Positions 22,419-30,564 of a DNA stretch of 30,606 nt are shown piece after piece. How positions within the stretch are numbered: position 1 is the stretch's first letter; each line of letters opens with the position of its first letter. Source of the DNA: an uncultured Collinsella sp. (GTDB lineage Bacteria > Actinomycetota > Coriobacteriia > Coriobacteriales > Coriobacteriaceae). Under the pieces are notes generated by a model. That model saw only the letters and a list, made by a program, of their open reading frames with translations. It was not told the origin of the DNA and ran no database searches. Position numbers and translations under genes: made by a program. The DNA lies in NCBI GenBank assembly GCA_900541185.1, contig UQIQ01000020.1:1-30606 (forward strand), in the 5' to 3' direction.

Positions 22419-23687
22419 CTAGGAACGGTAGTCGCCGTTGATGGAGATGTACTCATGCGTGAGGTCGCAGGTCCACACGGTCGTTGCCGCGTCGCCTGCG
22501 CCCAGGTCGGCCGAGATCACGATCTCGGGCGCCTCGAAACGTCGTAGAGCCTCGTCCTCATCAAAGGGAACAGTCAGACCGTCGCGACAGACAGGCATGC
22601 CCATCATGTCGATGGAAACGTCTTCCTGATTAAACTTCACGCCGCACTTACCGAGTGCCATGGCGACGCGGCCCCAGTTGCAGTCGTGGCCGGCGATGCA
22701 GGTCTTAACGAGCGGCGAGTTGGCAACGGCGCGAGCGGCGATATCGGCCTCCTCGTCGTTCACGGCGCCGGTAACGTTGACCGTAACAAGCTTGGATGCG
22801 CCCTCGCCATCGGCGGCGATATTGCGCGCCAGGCTCTCGCACACCTCGTGCACGGCAAATGCCAACTCGTCGAAGGCATCGGAGCCCTCGACGATAGGCT
22901 CGGCATCTGCGGCAGCGGCGCCGGAGGCAAGCATGATGCAGGTGTCGTTGGTCGAGGTGTCGGAATCGACCGTTACCTTGTTAAAGGTCTGCTTGACGGT
23001 CGAGAGCAGCAGGGCATGAAGTGCCGCAGGCTCGACGGGGGCATCGGTGGTGATAACTGCGATCATGGTGGCCATGTTGGGCATGATCATGCCCGAGCCC
23101 TTGCACATTCCGCCTACCGTATAGACATTGCCCGCATGACCCGCAGCCTCGCTGACATAGGACACGGCGTACTCCTTGGAGTGCGTGTCAGTCGTCATGA
23201 TGGCGCGAGCGGCATCGGCGCCACCGTGGGCGGAGAGCGCCTCGTAGGCAGCAGGAATGGCGGTCTCAAACGTGTCGATCGGCAGAATCTGGCCAATCAC
23301 ACCCGTGGAGGCAACCAGAATCTGCTGGGGTTCGCAGCCGATGACCTGCGATGCGATGCTGCACGTCTCGCGCGCGCATGCAAGGCCGGTCTCACCCGTG
23401 GCGGCGTTGGCATTGCCAGAGTTGACCGAAACGCCGGCGATGACGCCATAGCCCTTGTCGGCACCGCCCAGGTTGGCACGGCTCACCTGCACGGGCGCCG
23501 CGCAAAAGCGATTGGTGGTAAACACGCCGGCACCGGGACAGGGTTTATCGGGCACGACGAGCGCGTAATCCAGACGCTCGGGGTTCTTGCGGAACCCAGC
23601 GTGGATGCCCGCAGCTTTAAAACCAGCCGCAGCCGTAACGCCACCCTCGACGGCGCGAATCTTGATATCAAACAGCTCGGTATTCAT
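22419..23687 (-). CDS. argJ: bifunctional ornithine acetyltransferase/N-acetylglutamate synthase
   Basis: The 422-residue ArgJ recycles the acetyl group from acetylornithine to glutamate. The self-cleavage site is clear: KGSGMIMPNMATM, where cutting between Ala206 and Thr207 would give alpha and beta chains with Thr207 as nucleophile. STGVIG forms the oxyanion region. The C-terminus ends INGDYRS, as in the family. With ArgJ, the pathway needs no separate argA or argE, and neither is present. Start: ATG at 23687, AAGGAG 11 nt upstream. Confidence 0.96.
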   Translation of the reverse strand: MNTELFDIKIRAVEGGVTAAAGFKAAGIHAGFRKNPERLDYALVVPDKPCPGAGVFTTNRFCAAPVQVSRANLGGADKGYGVIAGVSVNSGNANAATGETGLACARETCSIASQVIGCEPQQILVASTGVIGQILPIDTFETAIPAAYEALSAHGGADAARAIMTTDTHSKEYAVSYVSEAAGHAGNVYTVGGMCKGSGMIMPNMATMIAVITTDAPVEPAALHALLLSTVKQTFNKVTVDSDTSTNDTCIMLASGAAAADAEPIVEGSDAFDELAFAVHEVCESLARNIAADGEGASKLVTVNVTGAVNDEEADIAARAVANSPLVKTCIAGHDCNWGRVAMALGKCGVKFNQEDVSIDMMGMPVCRDGLTVPFDEDEALRRFEAPEIVISADLGAGDAATTVWTCDLTHEYISINGDYRS

Positions 23688-23821
23688 CGTCTTTATGACT
23701 CCTTATGTCAAACAAAAAACGGACATCGGTTGGTGCGCCATGCCAGTCGTAATCATGAGACCAGCTTAAGAGTGGCGCCCCACTCGATGCCCGACTACCA
23801 AATCGTTAACAATCGAATGTG

Positions 23822-24892
23822 CTACACCGGGCACGCCACTGTGGGCAAGCCTCGTCGCTCGTCAAAGCCAAAGACGATATTGGCGCACTGGACTGCTTGG
23901 CCCGCAGCGCCCTTGCACAAATTGTCGATGGCGCCCGTCGCCACCAGCACGCCCGCGCGCTTGTTGAACGCAAGGCCAATCTGGGCGGCGTTGGTGCCGA
24001 CGACCGAAGCCGTCTTGGGCTGCTGGCCGGCATCGAGCACGCACACAAAGGTGCGTCCAGCGTAGAACTGCTTGTAATAGTCGACAACGTCCTCAAGGAT
24101 CAAGGTATCGATAGCCTGCGGCGCAAGCGGCAGCGTCACCGTGGAGAGCAGGCCGCGCTTGAGCGGTGCCAGATGCGGGGTGAAGACGACGCGATCGGTC
24201 AGGCCAAGGATTTGCTCAATCTCGGGCGTGTGGCGATGCTTGCCCACGCCGTAGGCCTCCAAGTTCTCGTCGGCGCTGCAAAAATGCGTGCGAGCGTTGC
24301 AGGACTTGCCGGCACCCGTCACACCGCTGATGGCATCAACGATCACGGGGCCGCTCTGGGCAACCCAGCCAGCGCGCACGGCGGGCGCGGCGGCAAGGCT
24401 CGTTGCGGTGGGATAGCAACCGGCGCAGGCGACCAGCACGGACTTGCCGTCAGCATAGTCGGATGCAGCGGTCTCCAAGTCCTGGCAGAACAGCTCGGGC
24501 AGGCCGAAAGCGCGGGTCTTGAGCAGCTCGGGGCTCGTGTGCTCGGCGGCATACCATGCCTCAAAGACGGACGCGTCGCTCAGACGATAATCGGCCGAAA
24601 GATCAAAGCAGGAGACGCCCGATGCAAGCAGCGCGGGCACCTGTGCCATGGCAGCCGTGTGCGGCACGGCAAGAAAAACCGCATCGCAGCTCTTGAGCTC
24701 GGGCGCGTCATGCGTGGTGAAAACCAGGTCGCTCACACCAGCAAAGCTCGGATACACCGCGGACAGCGGCTGGCCGGCATCGGCGTTGGACGTAATGGCA
24801 ACAAGTTCAAACTCGGGATGGCCGAGCACGAGGCGAATGAGCTCGGCACCGGCATATCCAGCCGCGCCGACGATTCCAACCTTCAAAGACAT
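23822..24892 (-). CDS. argC: N-acetyl-gamma-glutamyl-phosphate reductase
   Basis: The 356-residue NADPH-dependent reductase makes N-acetylglutamate semialdehyde. The N-terminal Rossmann loop is VGIVGAAGYAGAELIRL. The catalytic Cys159 lies in CAGCYPTA, and SGVTGAGK and HRHTPEIEQ follow. Start: ATG at 24892 with AAGGAG 6 nt upstream. First gene of the arg operon, 86 bp downstream of an ArgR-like operator. A 134-bp gap with no gene separates it from argJ. Confidence 0.96.
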   Translation of the reverse strand: MSLKVGIVGAAGYAGAELIRLVLGHPEFELVAITSNADAGQPLSAVYPSFAGVSDLVFTTHDAPELKSCDAVFLAVPHTAAMAQVPALLASGVSCFDLSADYRLSDASVFEAWYAAEHTSPELLKTRAFGLPELFCQDLETAASDYADGKSVLVACAGCYPTATSLAAAPAVRAGWVAQSGPVIVDAISGVTGAGKSCNARTHFCSADENLEAYGVGKHRHTPEIEQILGLTDRVVFTPHLAPLKRGLLSTVTLPLAPQAIDTLILEDVVDYYKQFYAGRTFVCVLDAGQQPKTASVVGTNAAQIGLAFNKRAGVLVATGAIDNLCKGAAGQAVQCANIVFGFDERRGLPTVACPV

Positions 24893-24977
24893 ATCAGACT
24901 CCTTGTCTGCGATTTATGCACCGATGCGCATTTCGCAGCGGTCGTTATGAAGTGGGTTGAAACTTTAGCACCAAAAG

Positions 24978-25014
24978 ATGCATGAATACGTAAATGGCTT
25001 GCATATTCATGCAT
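24978..25014. promoter_or_regulatory. ArgR-like operator and argC promoter
   Basis: Perfect 11-bp inverted arms ATGCATGAATA (24978-24988) and TATTCATGCAT (25004-25014) carry the TGAAT/ATTCA core of ARG boxes. On the minus strand an extended -10 (TGC TAAAGT, 24963-24971) lies just downstream, so the site overlaps the -35 region, where ArgR with arginine would block transcription. The 15-bp spacing differs from the 18-bp single-box consensus, so it may be two half-occupied boxes. Confidence 0.6.
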
Positions 25015-25058
25015 TGAAACATTCCCGACACATTCGCTTGAAGGAATTGACAAATGGA

Positions 25059-25112
25059 GCGGGCCCCGTATTGACCGGCGCTCCTAACGGCGCCGGGCAA
25101 TACGGGGCCCGC
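25059..25112 (-). terminator. 54-nt long hairpin between the flavin operon and argC
   Basis: Two 23-nt arms (25059-25081 and 25090-25112) pair with one mismatch around an 8-nt loop, one of the most stable structures in the window. No U-tract follows on the minus strand. It lies 38 bp after the last PNPOx gene and probably ends the flavin transcript or protects its 3' end. Confidence 0.6.
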
Positions 25113-25149
25113 CCATGCGAAAACCAAGTTGTTAGGATGAGCCAGCTGG

Positions 25150-25560
25150 CTAGAGCTTGACCGGCACCCATTCGTCATGGTTGCAGATAAAAGCCTCGGG
25201 ATCCTCGACGCTAAAGAAGACGAGCGTGGGATCGCCTGCGCCCTCGTAGTACTCGCCTAGGCGCTCCAGGTGCCTCCAGCCTGCCTCGCGCATATCGGGA
25301 GCGGCCTGGTCATCCAGACCCGCACGCCCGCGCAAGATGAGCCAGCCATGGCCCGGCCACCAACTCGTGGCCTCAAAGCGCTGATTTTGCAGCAGCTCCT
25401 GCCACACATCCTTGGTGCGCGCCGTTACAAACCACAGTTTGCCGTCCTGAATCCGCGCAAACGAGAACGGACGCACATGCGGCTGCCCATCCACGCTCGT
25501 CGCCAGATACCACGCCGGCACCGACGTCAGATACTCCAAAACCGTATTCAATCCGTCCAC
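25150..25560 (-). CDS. pyridoxamine 5'-phosphate oxidase-fold protein (copy 2)
   Basis: The 136-residue protein is a small split-barrel flavin-binding protein: PAWYLATSVDGQPHVRPFSF at the N-terminus (beta hairpin with the R-P-F signature), DGKLWFVTARTKDVW, and a GWLILRGRA strand. Such stand-alone members bind FMN, or less often F420 or haem, and usually have unknown reactions; a true PdxH is longer. Start is GTG at 25560 with AGGAGG 4 nt upstream. It is the tail gene of a run led by an FMN riboswitch and resembles its upstream neighbour along its whole length, so they look like a tandem duplication. Confidence 0.8.
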   Translation of the reverse strand: MDGLNTVLEYLTSVPAWYLATSVDGQPHVRPFSFARIQDGKLWFVTARTKDVWQELLQNQRFEATSWWPGHGWLILRGRAGLDDQAAPDMREAGWRHLERLGEYYEGAGDPTLVFFSVEDPEAFICNHDEWVPVKL

Positions 25561-25604
25561 GTTTCCTCCTGTACTAGCTAGTTTGGGAACCTGGTTTGTG
25601 CGAG

Positions 25605-26051
25605 CTAGAGCTCCAGGCGCTCCTCGCTGCCGTCGATATCACAGAAGCGCGCGGCAATATTGCGGACCGAAAAGAAAGCAAGGCGGCCGTCGTTGGCACT
25701 CTCGTGTTCCTCGCCAATGCCCACCATGTGCTTAAAACCCGCTTGACGCACCTTGTCGCTCGCAACTGCGTCGTCCTCAAGTGCGGCTTCGCCGGTCAAT
25801 ACGATCCAACATTCCCCCGGCTTCCAGCCCGATACCTCAAACTTGGGATTCGCACTCAGCTCCGCCCACACGTCCTTGTCGCGCGACGTGCAAAACCACA
25901 ACTTACCGTCATCGACCATGGCAAACGAAAACGGCCTCACGCGAGGCTGATGCCCGTCACTTGCATCGGTCGTGGCCAGAAACCACGCCGGAATGCGCCT
26001 GAGATACGAACAGGCGCGCTCAAGCTGAGCCGTGCGGTCGTTGTCGGTCAT
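25605..26051 (-). CDS. pyridoxamine 5'-phosphate oxidase-fold protein (copy 1)
   Basis: At 148 residues, a paralogue of the following gene: PAWFLATT, RVRPFSFAMVDDGKLWFCTSRDKDVW and FFSVRNIAARFCDIDG align with PAWYLATS, HVRPFSFARIQDGKLWFVTARTKDVW and FFSVEDPEAFICNHDE. The R-P-F-S-F core and the D-G-K-L-W-F strand are the flavin phosphate-binding signatures of the family. Start: ATG at 26051, AGAAAGGGG 6 nt upstream. It lies 30 bp after ecfT, with no terminator between, so probably in the riboflavin-transporter transcript. Substrate unknown. Confidence 0.8.
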   Translation of the reverse strand: MTDNDRTAQLERACSYLRRIPAWFLATTDASDGHQPRVRPFSFAMVDDGKLWFCTSRDKDVWAELSANPKFEVSGWKPGECWIVLTGEAALEDDAVASDKVRQAGFKHMVGIGEEHESANDGRLAFFSVRNIAARFCDIDGSEERLEL

Positions 26052-26081
26052 AGGGACCCCTTTCTTGCGCCCGAATCGCGC

Positions 26082-26882
26082 CTAAACAAGTTGAAGATTG
26101 ATGACGATGACGCAGATGAGCAGCAACGCCGTCACCACCGCCGCCAACGCATCGCCGCGGCCAAATGCAAGCGCATGCAGGCGCGTGCGGCCCTGCTCGC
26201 CGTGATAGCAGCGTGCATCCATGGCGGCAGACAGCGTCTCGGCATGGCGGAACACGCCCGTGAACAGCGGAATCGCCACACTGCCGAGCATACGCACGCC
26301 GCCGAGCGGACCGCCCGTCACGCGCGCGCCGCGGCTTGCCTGTGCATCGGCCGTCTGCTTCATCTCAGTGGCAAACTGCGGCATAAAGCGTAGCGCGATA
26401 CCCATGATCATGCCGAGCTCGTGCGCAGGAAGTCCCACACGCGCAAACGGCGCGAGCAGGCGCTCAAAGCCCGCGGTGAGGTCGAGCGTCGGCGTGGTGA
26501 GTGTAATGGCGCTCATGCCGGCCATCATCAAGCTCAGGCGGCACGCCATAAAGGCGGCAGAACGCAGCGAGCCCTCGCTTATCTGCAGAAAGCCGAGCTG
26601 CCACAGGATGCGCCCGCTCTGGTCGGAAAACAGGTTGAGCACCGCGACCACGACGACGATTGCCAGCAGCGGCGCCATCGACGACAGAACGCGACGAACC
26701 GGCACCCGAGACACGGCATAGGTCAGCACAACGAAAATTGTGACCGGGGCCAGTCCGCGGAAGCCACTGACCGTGAGCGTCGTGATCAGAAACACAAAGC
26801 CCAAGAGCAACTTGGTTCGCGGGTCCAGGCGGTGGATCGCACTATCGCCGGGATAGTAGCTGCCAAACGAAAACGCCTCCAT
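26082..26882 (-). CDS. ecfT: ECF transporter transmembrane component EcfT
   Basis: A 266-residue membrane protein with 5-6 hydrophobic segments and the two coupling motifs of the family: AQASRGA and AMDARCYHG, on the helices that touch the ATPases. It forms the energy-coupling module with the EcfA ATPases and captures substrate-loaded S components. The start codon overlaps the stop of the ATPase gene by one base (TAATG), so the two are coupled. The N-terminal HRLDPRTKLL is also typical. Confidence 0.95.
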   Translation of the reverse strand: MEAFSFGSYYPGDSAIHRLDPRTKLLLGFVFLITTLTVSGFRGLAPVTIFVVLTYAVSRVPVRRVLSSMAPLLAIVVVVAVLNLFSDQSGRILWQLGFLQISEGSLRSAAFMACRLSLMMAGMSAITLTTPTLDLTAGFERLLAPFARVGLPAHELGMIMGIALRFMPQFATEMKQTADAQASRGARVTGGPLGGVRMLGSVAIPLFTGVFRHAETLSAAMDARCYHGEQGRTRLHALAFGRGDALAAVVTALLLICVIVINLQLV

Positions 26883-28786
26883 TAGCAGCCCTCCTCTCGC
26901 ACGACCGTCTTGGATTTAGCAATGTCCGCGACGTTAGAAGGACCGCCCGAGCGACCGATTAGCAGGTCCACCAACTCCTCTGCCAGCGACTCAACCGTAT
27001 AAAGCCCGCCGCGACGCAGCGGCACGCCCGCTTCCGCGAGCGCCAACGCCATGCGCTGAGCAGCAGGTACGCCCAAGCCGATCGACTTGAGCTCATCGGC
27101 ATGCGCAAACACCTGCACGGGGGTTCCCTCGGCAAACACCGCGCCTTCGTTCATTACGACGATGCGGTCACAGCAATTGGCCAGGTCATCCATACTATGC
27201 GAAACCATGACAACGGTCAGGCCATCGCGGTGAAGTCGATCGATAAGCTCAAGGAAATCCCTGCGCGCAGCCGGATCGAGCCCCGCCATGGGCTCATCGA
27301 GCACCAGGACTTCGGGCTCCATGGCGAGCACGCCGGCGAATGCCACACGCCGTTGCTGACCGCCCGAAAGCTCAAAGGGACTCTTGTCGCCGACCGTGGA
27401 AAGGTCGAGGCCCACGCGTGAGAGCGATGACTCGACACGACGGTCGACTTCATCTTGCGGCAAGCCAAGGTTATGCGGACCAAACGCCACGTCTTGCGCC
27501 ACGGTTTCGGCAAACAGCTGACACTCAGGATATTGAAACACCACGCCGACCTTGGCCTTAATCGCGGCGGCGTCTTTCTTGTTTGACAGATCGAGCCCCA
27601 GCGCGCGAACGGATCCCTCCTGGGGGCGAATCAAACCGTTGAGATGCTGGACCAGCGTCGACTTACCCGAACCGGTATGACCTGCCAGTCCCAGAAACTC
27701 GCCACGACGCACCGTCAGCGTAACATCACGAAGCGCCCAGGGGCTGTTTGGATCGTTGCCCCAAAGGGCCTGTTTGCTCGATGCGCCCGCAGTGGCCGAG
27801 CGCTTGCGCCAGCGACGGCGCTCGCAGGCGCTCAGCGAGTAACTATGCGAGAGGTGCGAAATCTCGATAACGGGCTCCGACGCGGCTATCCCGTCGGCCG
27901 CAGAGGATCCATTGTCAAGCACATGGGAATCGGATGCGGAAGGCTGCCCTGCTATGTCCGCCCCACTCCGCTCGGCATAAGCCTGTGCAATCTCGGCGAC
28001 CATATCCGCCTCGCGCACCTGCGCGCAAACGGGCACGCCCTTCGCACGAAGCGACCTGCCCAGACGACACGACGCCGGCATATCCAGGTTGAGCTGCGCA
28101 AGCTCATCCGCCCGCGTCAAGATTTCCTCGGGCGTACCGAGCATGGCAACGCGCCCCGCCCGAAACACCGCGACACGATCGGCCTCGGCAGCCTCTTCCA
28201 TAAAGTGCGTAATCATCACGATGGTCATGCCGCGATCGTGCAACGCGCGGCAAGCCTTCATAAGGCCCTTGCGTCCGCGCGGATCGAGCATCGAGGACGC
28301 CTCGTCCAATATGAGCACGCGCGGCTCCATGGCGAGCACGCCGGCAAGCGCCGCGCGTTGCTTTTGGCCACCCGAAAGCGCATGGGTCTCGTGGCGCTCA
28401 AAGCCCACCAGGCCCACGCCCTTCAGCGCCTCACGTACGCGCTGCGCAATTTGCGCCGATGGCACGCCAAGGTTTTCGGGACCAAACGCAACGTCATCTT
28501 CGACAAGCGTTGCCACCAGCTGATCATCGGGATTCTGGAACACCATGCCCGCGGTCGAACGAATGTCGTAGACCAGCTCGGGGTCGGACGCATCCATGCC
28601 GTTGATGCGTACCGTGCCCGCATCGGGCTGCAACAGTGCATTCAGATGCTTGGCAAACGTCGACTTGCCCGACCCATTGCCACCGAGGATGCAGAAAAAC
28701 TCGCCGTCCTCGATATTCAGATCGACGCCGTCGAGCGCCGGTACGGCACCGTCATAGCTAAAGGAAACGCCCCGACACTCAATCAT
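26882..28786 (-). CDS. fused ECF transporter ATPase EcfA-EcfA'
   Basis: Two complete ABC ATPases lie in one 634-residue chain. The first has Walker A GGNGSGKST (35-43), Q-loop VFQNPDDQ, signature LSGGQKQR (137-144) and Walker B with DEASSMLDP. The second has HTGSGKST (370-377), VFQYPECQ, LSGGQQRR (473-480) and VLDEPMAGLDP. Most bacteria encode EcfA1 and EcfA2 separately; here a linker of about 75 residues (235-310), including a low-complexity stretch (SASDSHVLDNGSSAADG), joins them. The start overlaps the stop of the S-component gene (ATGA). It powers the S component upstream and possibly unlinked ones. Confidence 0.95.
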   Translation of the reverse strand: MIECRGVSFSYDGAVPALDGVDLNIEDGEFFCILGGNGSGKSTFAKHLNALLQPDAGTVRINGMDASDPELVYDIRSTAGMVFQNPDDQLVATLVEDDVAFGPENLGVPSAQIAQRVREALKGVGLVGFERHETHALSGGQKQRAALAGVLAMEPRVLILDEASSMLDPRGRKGLMKACRALHDRGMTIVMITHFMEEAAEADRVAVFRAGRVAMLGTPEEILTRADELAQLNLDMPASCRLGRSLRAKGVPVCAQVREADMVAEIAQAYAERSGADIAGQPSASDSHVLDNGSSAADGIAASEPVIEISHLSHSYSLSACERRRWRKRSATAGASSKQALWGNDPNSPWALRDVTLTVRRGEFLGLAGHTGSGKSTLVQHLNGLIRPQEGSVRALGLDLSNKKDAAAIKAKVGVVFQYPECQLFAETVAQDVAFGPHNLGLPQDEVDRRVESSLSRVGLDLSTVGDKSPFELSGGQQRRVAFAGVLAMEPEVLVLDEPMAGLDPAARRDFLELIDRLHRDGLTVVMVSHSMDDLANCCDRIVVMNEGAVFAEGTPVQVFAHADELKSIGLGVPAAQRMALALAEAGVPLRRGGLYTVESLAEELVDLLIGRSGGPSNVADIAKSKTVVREEGC

Positions 28787-29373
28787 GCGCGGCCTTTGAC
28801 CTGGTCCTTTTTAGGCGTGATGAGGTTGGAGACCGCTTTATACACCGCCAGTGTCAACACCGAGTTAAGCACGGTCTTGATAAGGTTGAACGGCAGCACG
28901 GCAGGAATCATGAGCGGGGCGATCACATCGACCGAGCCATACCAGAACCATACGCCAATGGTAAGGTTTGCGACCATAGACAACGCCGTAGCGGCAATAA
29001 CGCCGAGCACCAGGCCAATCACGGCACCCTTATAGGTATGCATCTTCTGATAGACGATAGCCGCAGGCAGAATGTAGCCCAGCGTGGCAACCAGGTTCAT
29101 AAGCGCGCCGACCCAGTCACCCGTGGTGAGCGCATGGATAACGATAGCCATAGCGGCAACAGCAGTGCCGGCGCCAGGACCATACGCAAACCCGCACACC
29201 ATCGCCGGTACCAGCGACGGGTCATACGTCAAAAACGGCGCCGAAGGAAGGATAGGCAGCTGCACGTACATAAACAGGGCGCCCAAGGCGCACATCAACG
29301 CCATGGTAACGAGCTGTTTGGTGCTCCACCTATTCGTGTTCTCAAAATGGATATGCTGCGACTGTTCAGACAT
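28783..29373 (-). CDS. ribU: ECF transporter S component, riboflavin-type (RibU-like)
   Basis: A 196-residue integral membrane protein with about six helices. The A-L-G-A-L-F region of helix 1 (the EcfT contact) and PFNLIKTVLNSVLTLAVYK near the end, which in RibU is PFNLIKG-like, support a riboflavin-binding S component. The substrate is corroborated by an FMN riboswitch immediately upstream. The start chosen is MSEQSQHI at 29373, with AGGTGATC upstream; an in-frame ATG at 29394 lies inside the riboswitch P1 helix and is rejected. It captures riboflavin and delivers it with EcfT and EcfA. Confidence 0.88.
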   Translation of the reverse strand: MSEQSQHIHFENTNRWSTKQLVTMALMCALGALFMYVQLPILPSAPFLTYDPSLVPAMVCGFAYGPGAGTAVAAMAIVIHALTTGDWVGALMNLVATLGYILPAAIVYQKMHTYKGAVIGLVLGVIAATALSMVANLTIGVWFWYGSVDVIAPLMIPAVLPFNLIKTVLNSVLTLAVYKAVSNLITPKKDQVKGRA

Positions 29374-29388
29374 AAGATCACCTGCCTC

Positions 29389-29565
29389 TTTCATCCGGAC
29401 TCTAACCGTTGGTACTGGGATCTCACCAGTTCAGCCGGCATGCGAACCAACACACGCACGGGTCGCGGACTCATCGGCTCGGTCGCAGGCACCTCGCCTG
29501 CGCCACGGCACCCCTTTGGCACCGCCCGATTTACCGCCAGTGGGGAATTCCACCCCGCCCTGAAA
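29389..29565 (-). promoter_or_regulatory. FMN riboswitch (RFN element)
   Basis: The minus strand carries the conserved RFN blocks in order: CAGGGCGGGG, TTCCCCACTGGCGGTAAAT, GCCGATGAGTCCGCGACCC, CTGGTGAGATCCCAGTACC, and AACGGTTAGAGTCCGGATG. TTTCA at the 5' end pairs with TGAAA at the 3' end as P1. The ribosome binding site of the S-component gene follows P1 within about 10 nt, leaving no room for a terminator, so control is most likely translational. FMN should shut off riboflavin import. Confidence 0.95.
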
Positions 29566-29576
29566 CAGCAATTGCA

Positions 29577-29604
29577 AGTGTAGCACGAGAGGGTATTCGT
29601 GCAA
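29577..29604 (-). promoter_or_regulatory. promoter of the riboflavin transporter operon
   Basis: TTGCAC (29599-29604), 16-nt spacer, TACACT (29577-29582) preceded by TGC on the minus strand, about 12 bp before the riboswitch. Confidence 0.7.
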
Positions 29605-29836
29605 GTATGCCAAGGGTAATTTGTGGCGGAGATCAGTTGCCGCAACAACCACGTTCCCCACCCATCCCAAAGTAACGCGCCTTTCGCGGCAAAGCCGCGA
29701 AACAGCGACCGGGACACGTATCCCCATCAGCCACGATCTCCGCCCACGCCGACCTCAAGGCCGTAAACGCAGGGAATCCGGGGGCGTGACGGGGTTTCTC
29801 TCCGGAACATTCCGCACTGATATCTTCTGTATTGAA
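29605..29836. other. gene-free flank between the flavin operon and IS110
   Basis: No gene is assignable. A perfect 9-bp hairpin with a 3-nt loop (TTTCGCGGC/GCCGCGAAA, 29682-29702) is the only clear structure. A short minus-strand frame (29633-29863) crosses it; it has no recognisable domain. Confidence 0.6.
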
Positions 29837-30060
29837 GACGTCGATGGTGCACCCGTATACCATTGACGTCGACACCATCAGATGCGGACCGCGCGGTGAC
29901 CCCACATTCCGCTGGCGCCCACAGGGCTGCCCTCGTTTCCTGACATGTCCCGCGCGGGCCGCGGCGAGCCGAGACCGCCGCATGACCTAATAGGAGCATG
30001 GAGCGATACCGCGGACCCGAACAACCGCATTCTATCGCGCCCCGTCAGTGTGCCGTCTGC
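29837..30060 (+). ncRNA. candidate IS110 left-end non-coding RNA (bridge RNA) region
   Basis: This region lies immediately 5' of the IS110 transposase start, where IS110-group elements encode the bridge RNA that pairs with target and donor DNA. Visible folds: a 12-bp stem with one G-U and a 10-nt loop (29837-29848/29859-29870), ATGCGG/CCGCAT closing a 102-nt domain (29882-29887/29978-29983), and a two-part stem with internal loops (30003-30038). The exact ends, the two binding loops and the element boundary are not determinable from one copy. Confidence 0.35.
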
Positions 30061-30096
30061 CCGGTCCAGGCGAGCACGGAAAGAACGGAGCGAGAC

Positions 30097-30564
30097 ATGC
30101 AAAACGAATCGGCACCCGGCGCCCGCGGGCCGGTCTTCTGCGGGGTCGACACCCACGCCGACTCGCACTGGCTGTGCGTCCTGGACTGGAGGGGCCGCAA
30201 GGTCCTGTCCCGCCAGTTCCCCGCCGACGCGGCGGGCTACGAGGCGCTCGCCGGGGCGATCGCGGCGGCCGGGGAGCCGGCCTGCGTCGCGATGGAGGGG
30301 ACGTCGTCCTACGGGGCGGGCCTCACCAGGCACCTCGCGTCGCTTGGGATGCCCGTGCGCGAGGCGCTCTCCCCGGCGGGGATGCAGAGGAGGCGCCCGG
30401 GGCAGGGGAAGTGCGACGAGTCGGACGCGGAGAGGGCGGCCCGCGCGGCGATGTCCGGCTCAAGGCTCGGGACCCCCAAGAGCCAGGACGGGTGGGTCGA
30501 CGGGGTGCGCTGCATGCTCGCGGCGCGCTCCGGGGCGGTGAAGGCGCGGACCTCGGCGATCAAC
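30097..30564 (+). CDS. IS110-family transposase, N-terminal part (cut by contig end)
   Basis: The 156 codons before the adapter encode the RuvC-like DEDD domain of an IS110 transposase. Visible: Asp18 in CGVDTHADSHWLCVLD, Glu67 in AMEGTSSYGAGL, and the late pair Asp107 and Asp110 in KCDESDAERAA. The C-terminal Tnp20 domain with its catalytic Ser is missing; full proteins are about 350-450 residues. The start chosen is MQNESAPG at 30097 with GGAG 6 nt upstream. The coding part is markedly GC-richer than the neighbours, consistent with an acquired element. It is on the plus strand, against its neighbours. Confidence 0.92.

Noticed and set aside
29374..29394. Upstream start for the S component
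   Set aside because: That ATG is within the FMN riboswitch P1 region; the ATG at 29373 has the ribosome binding site.
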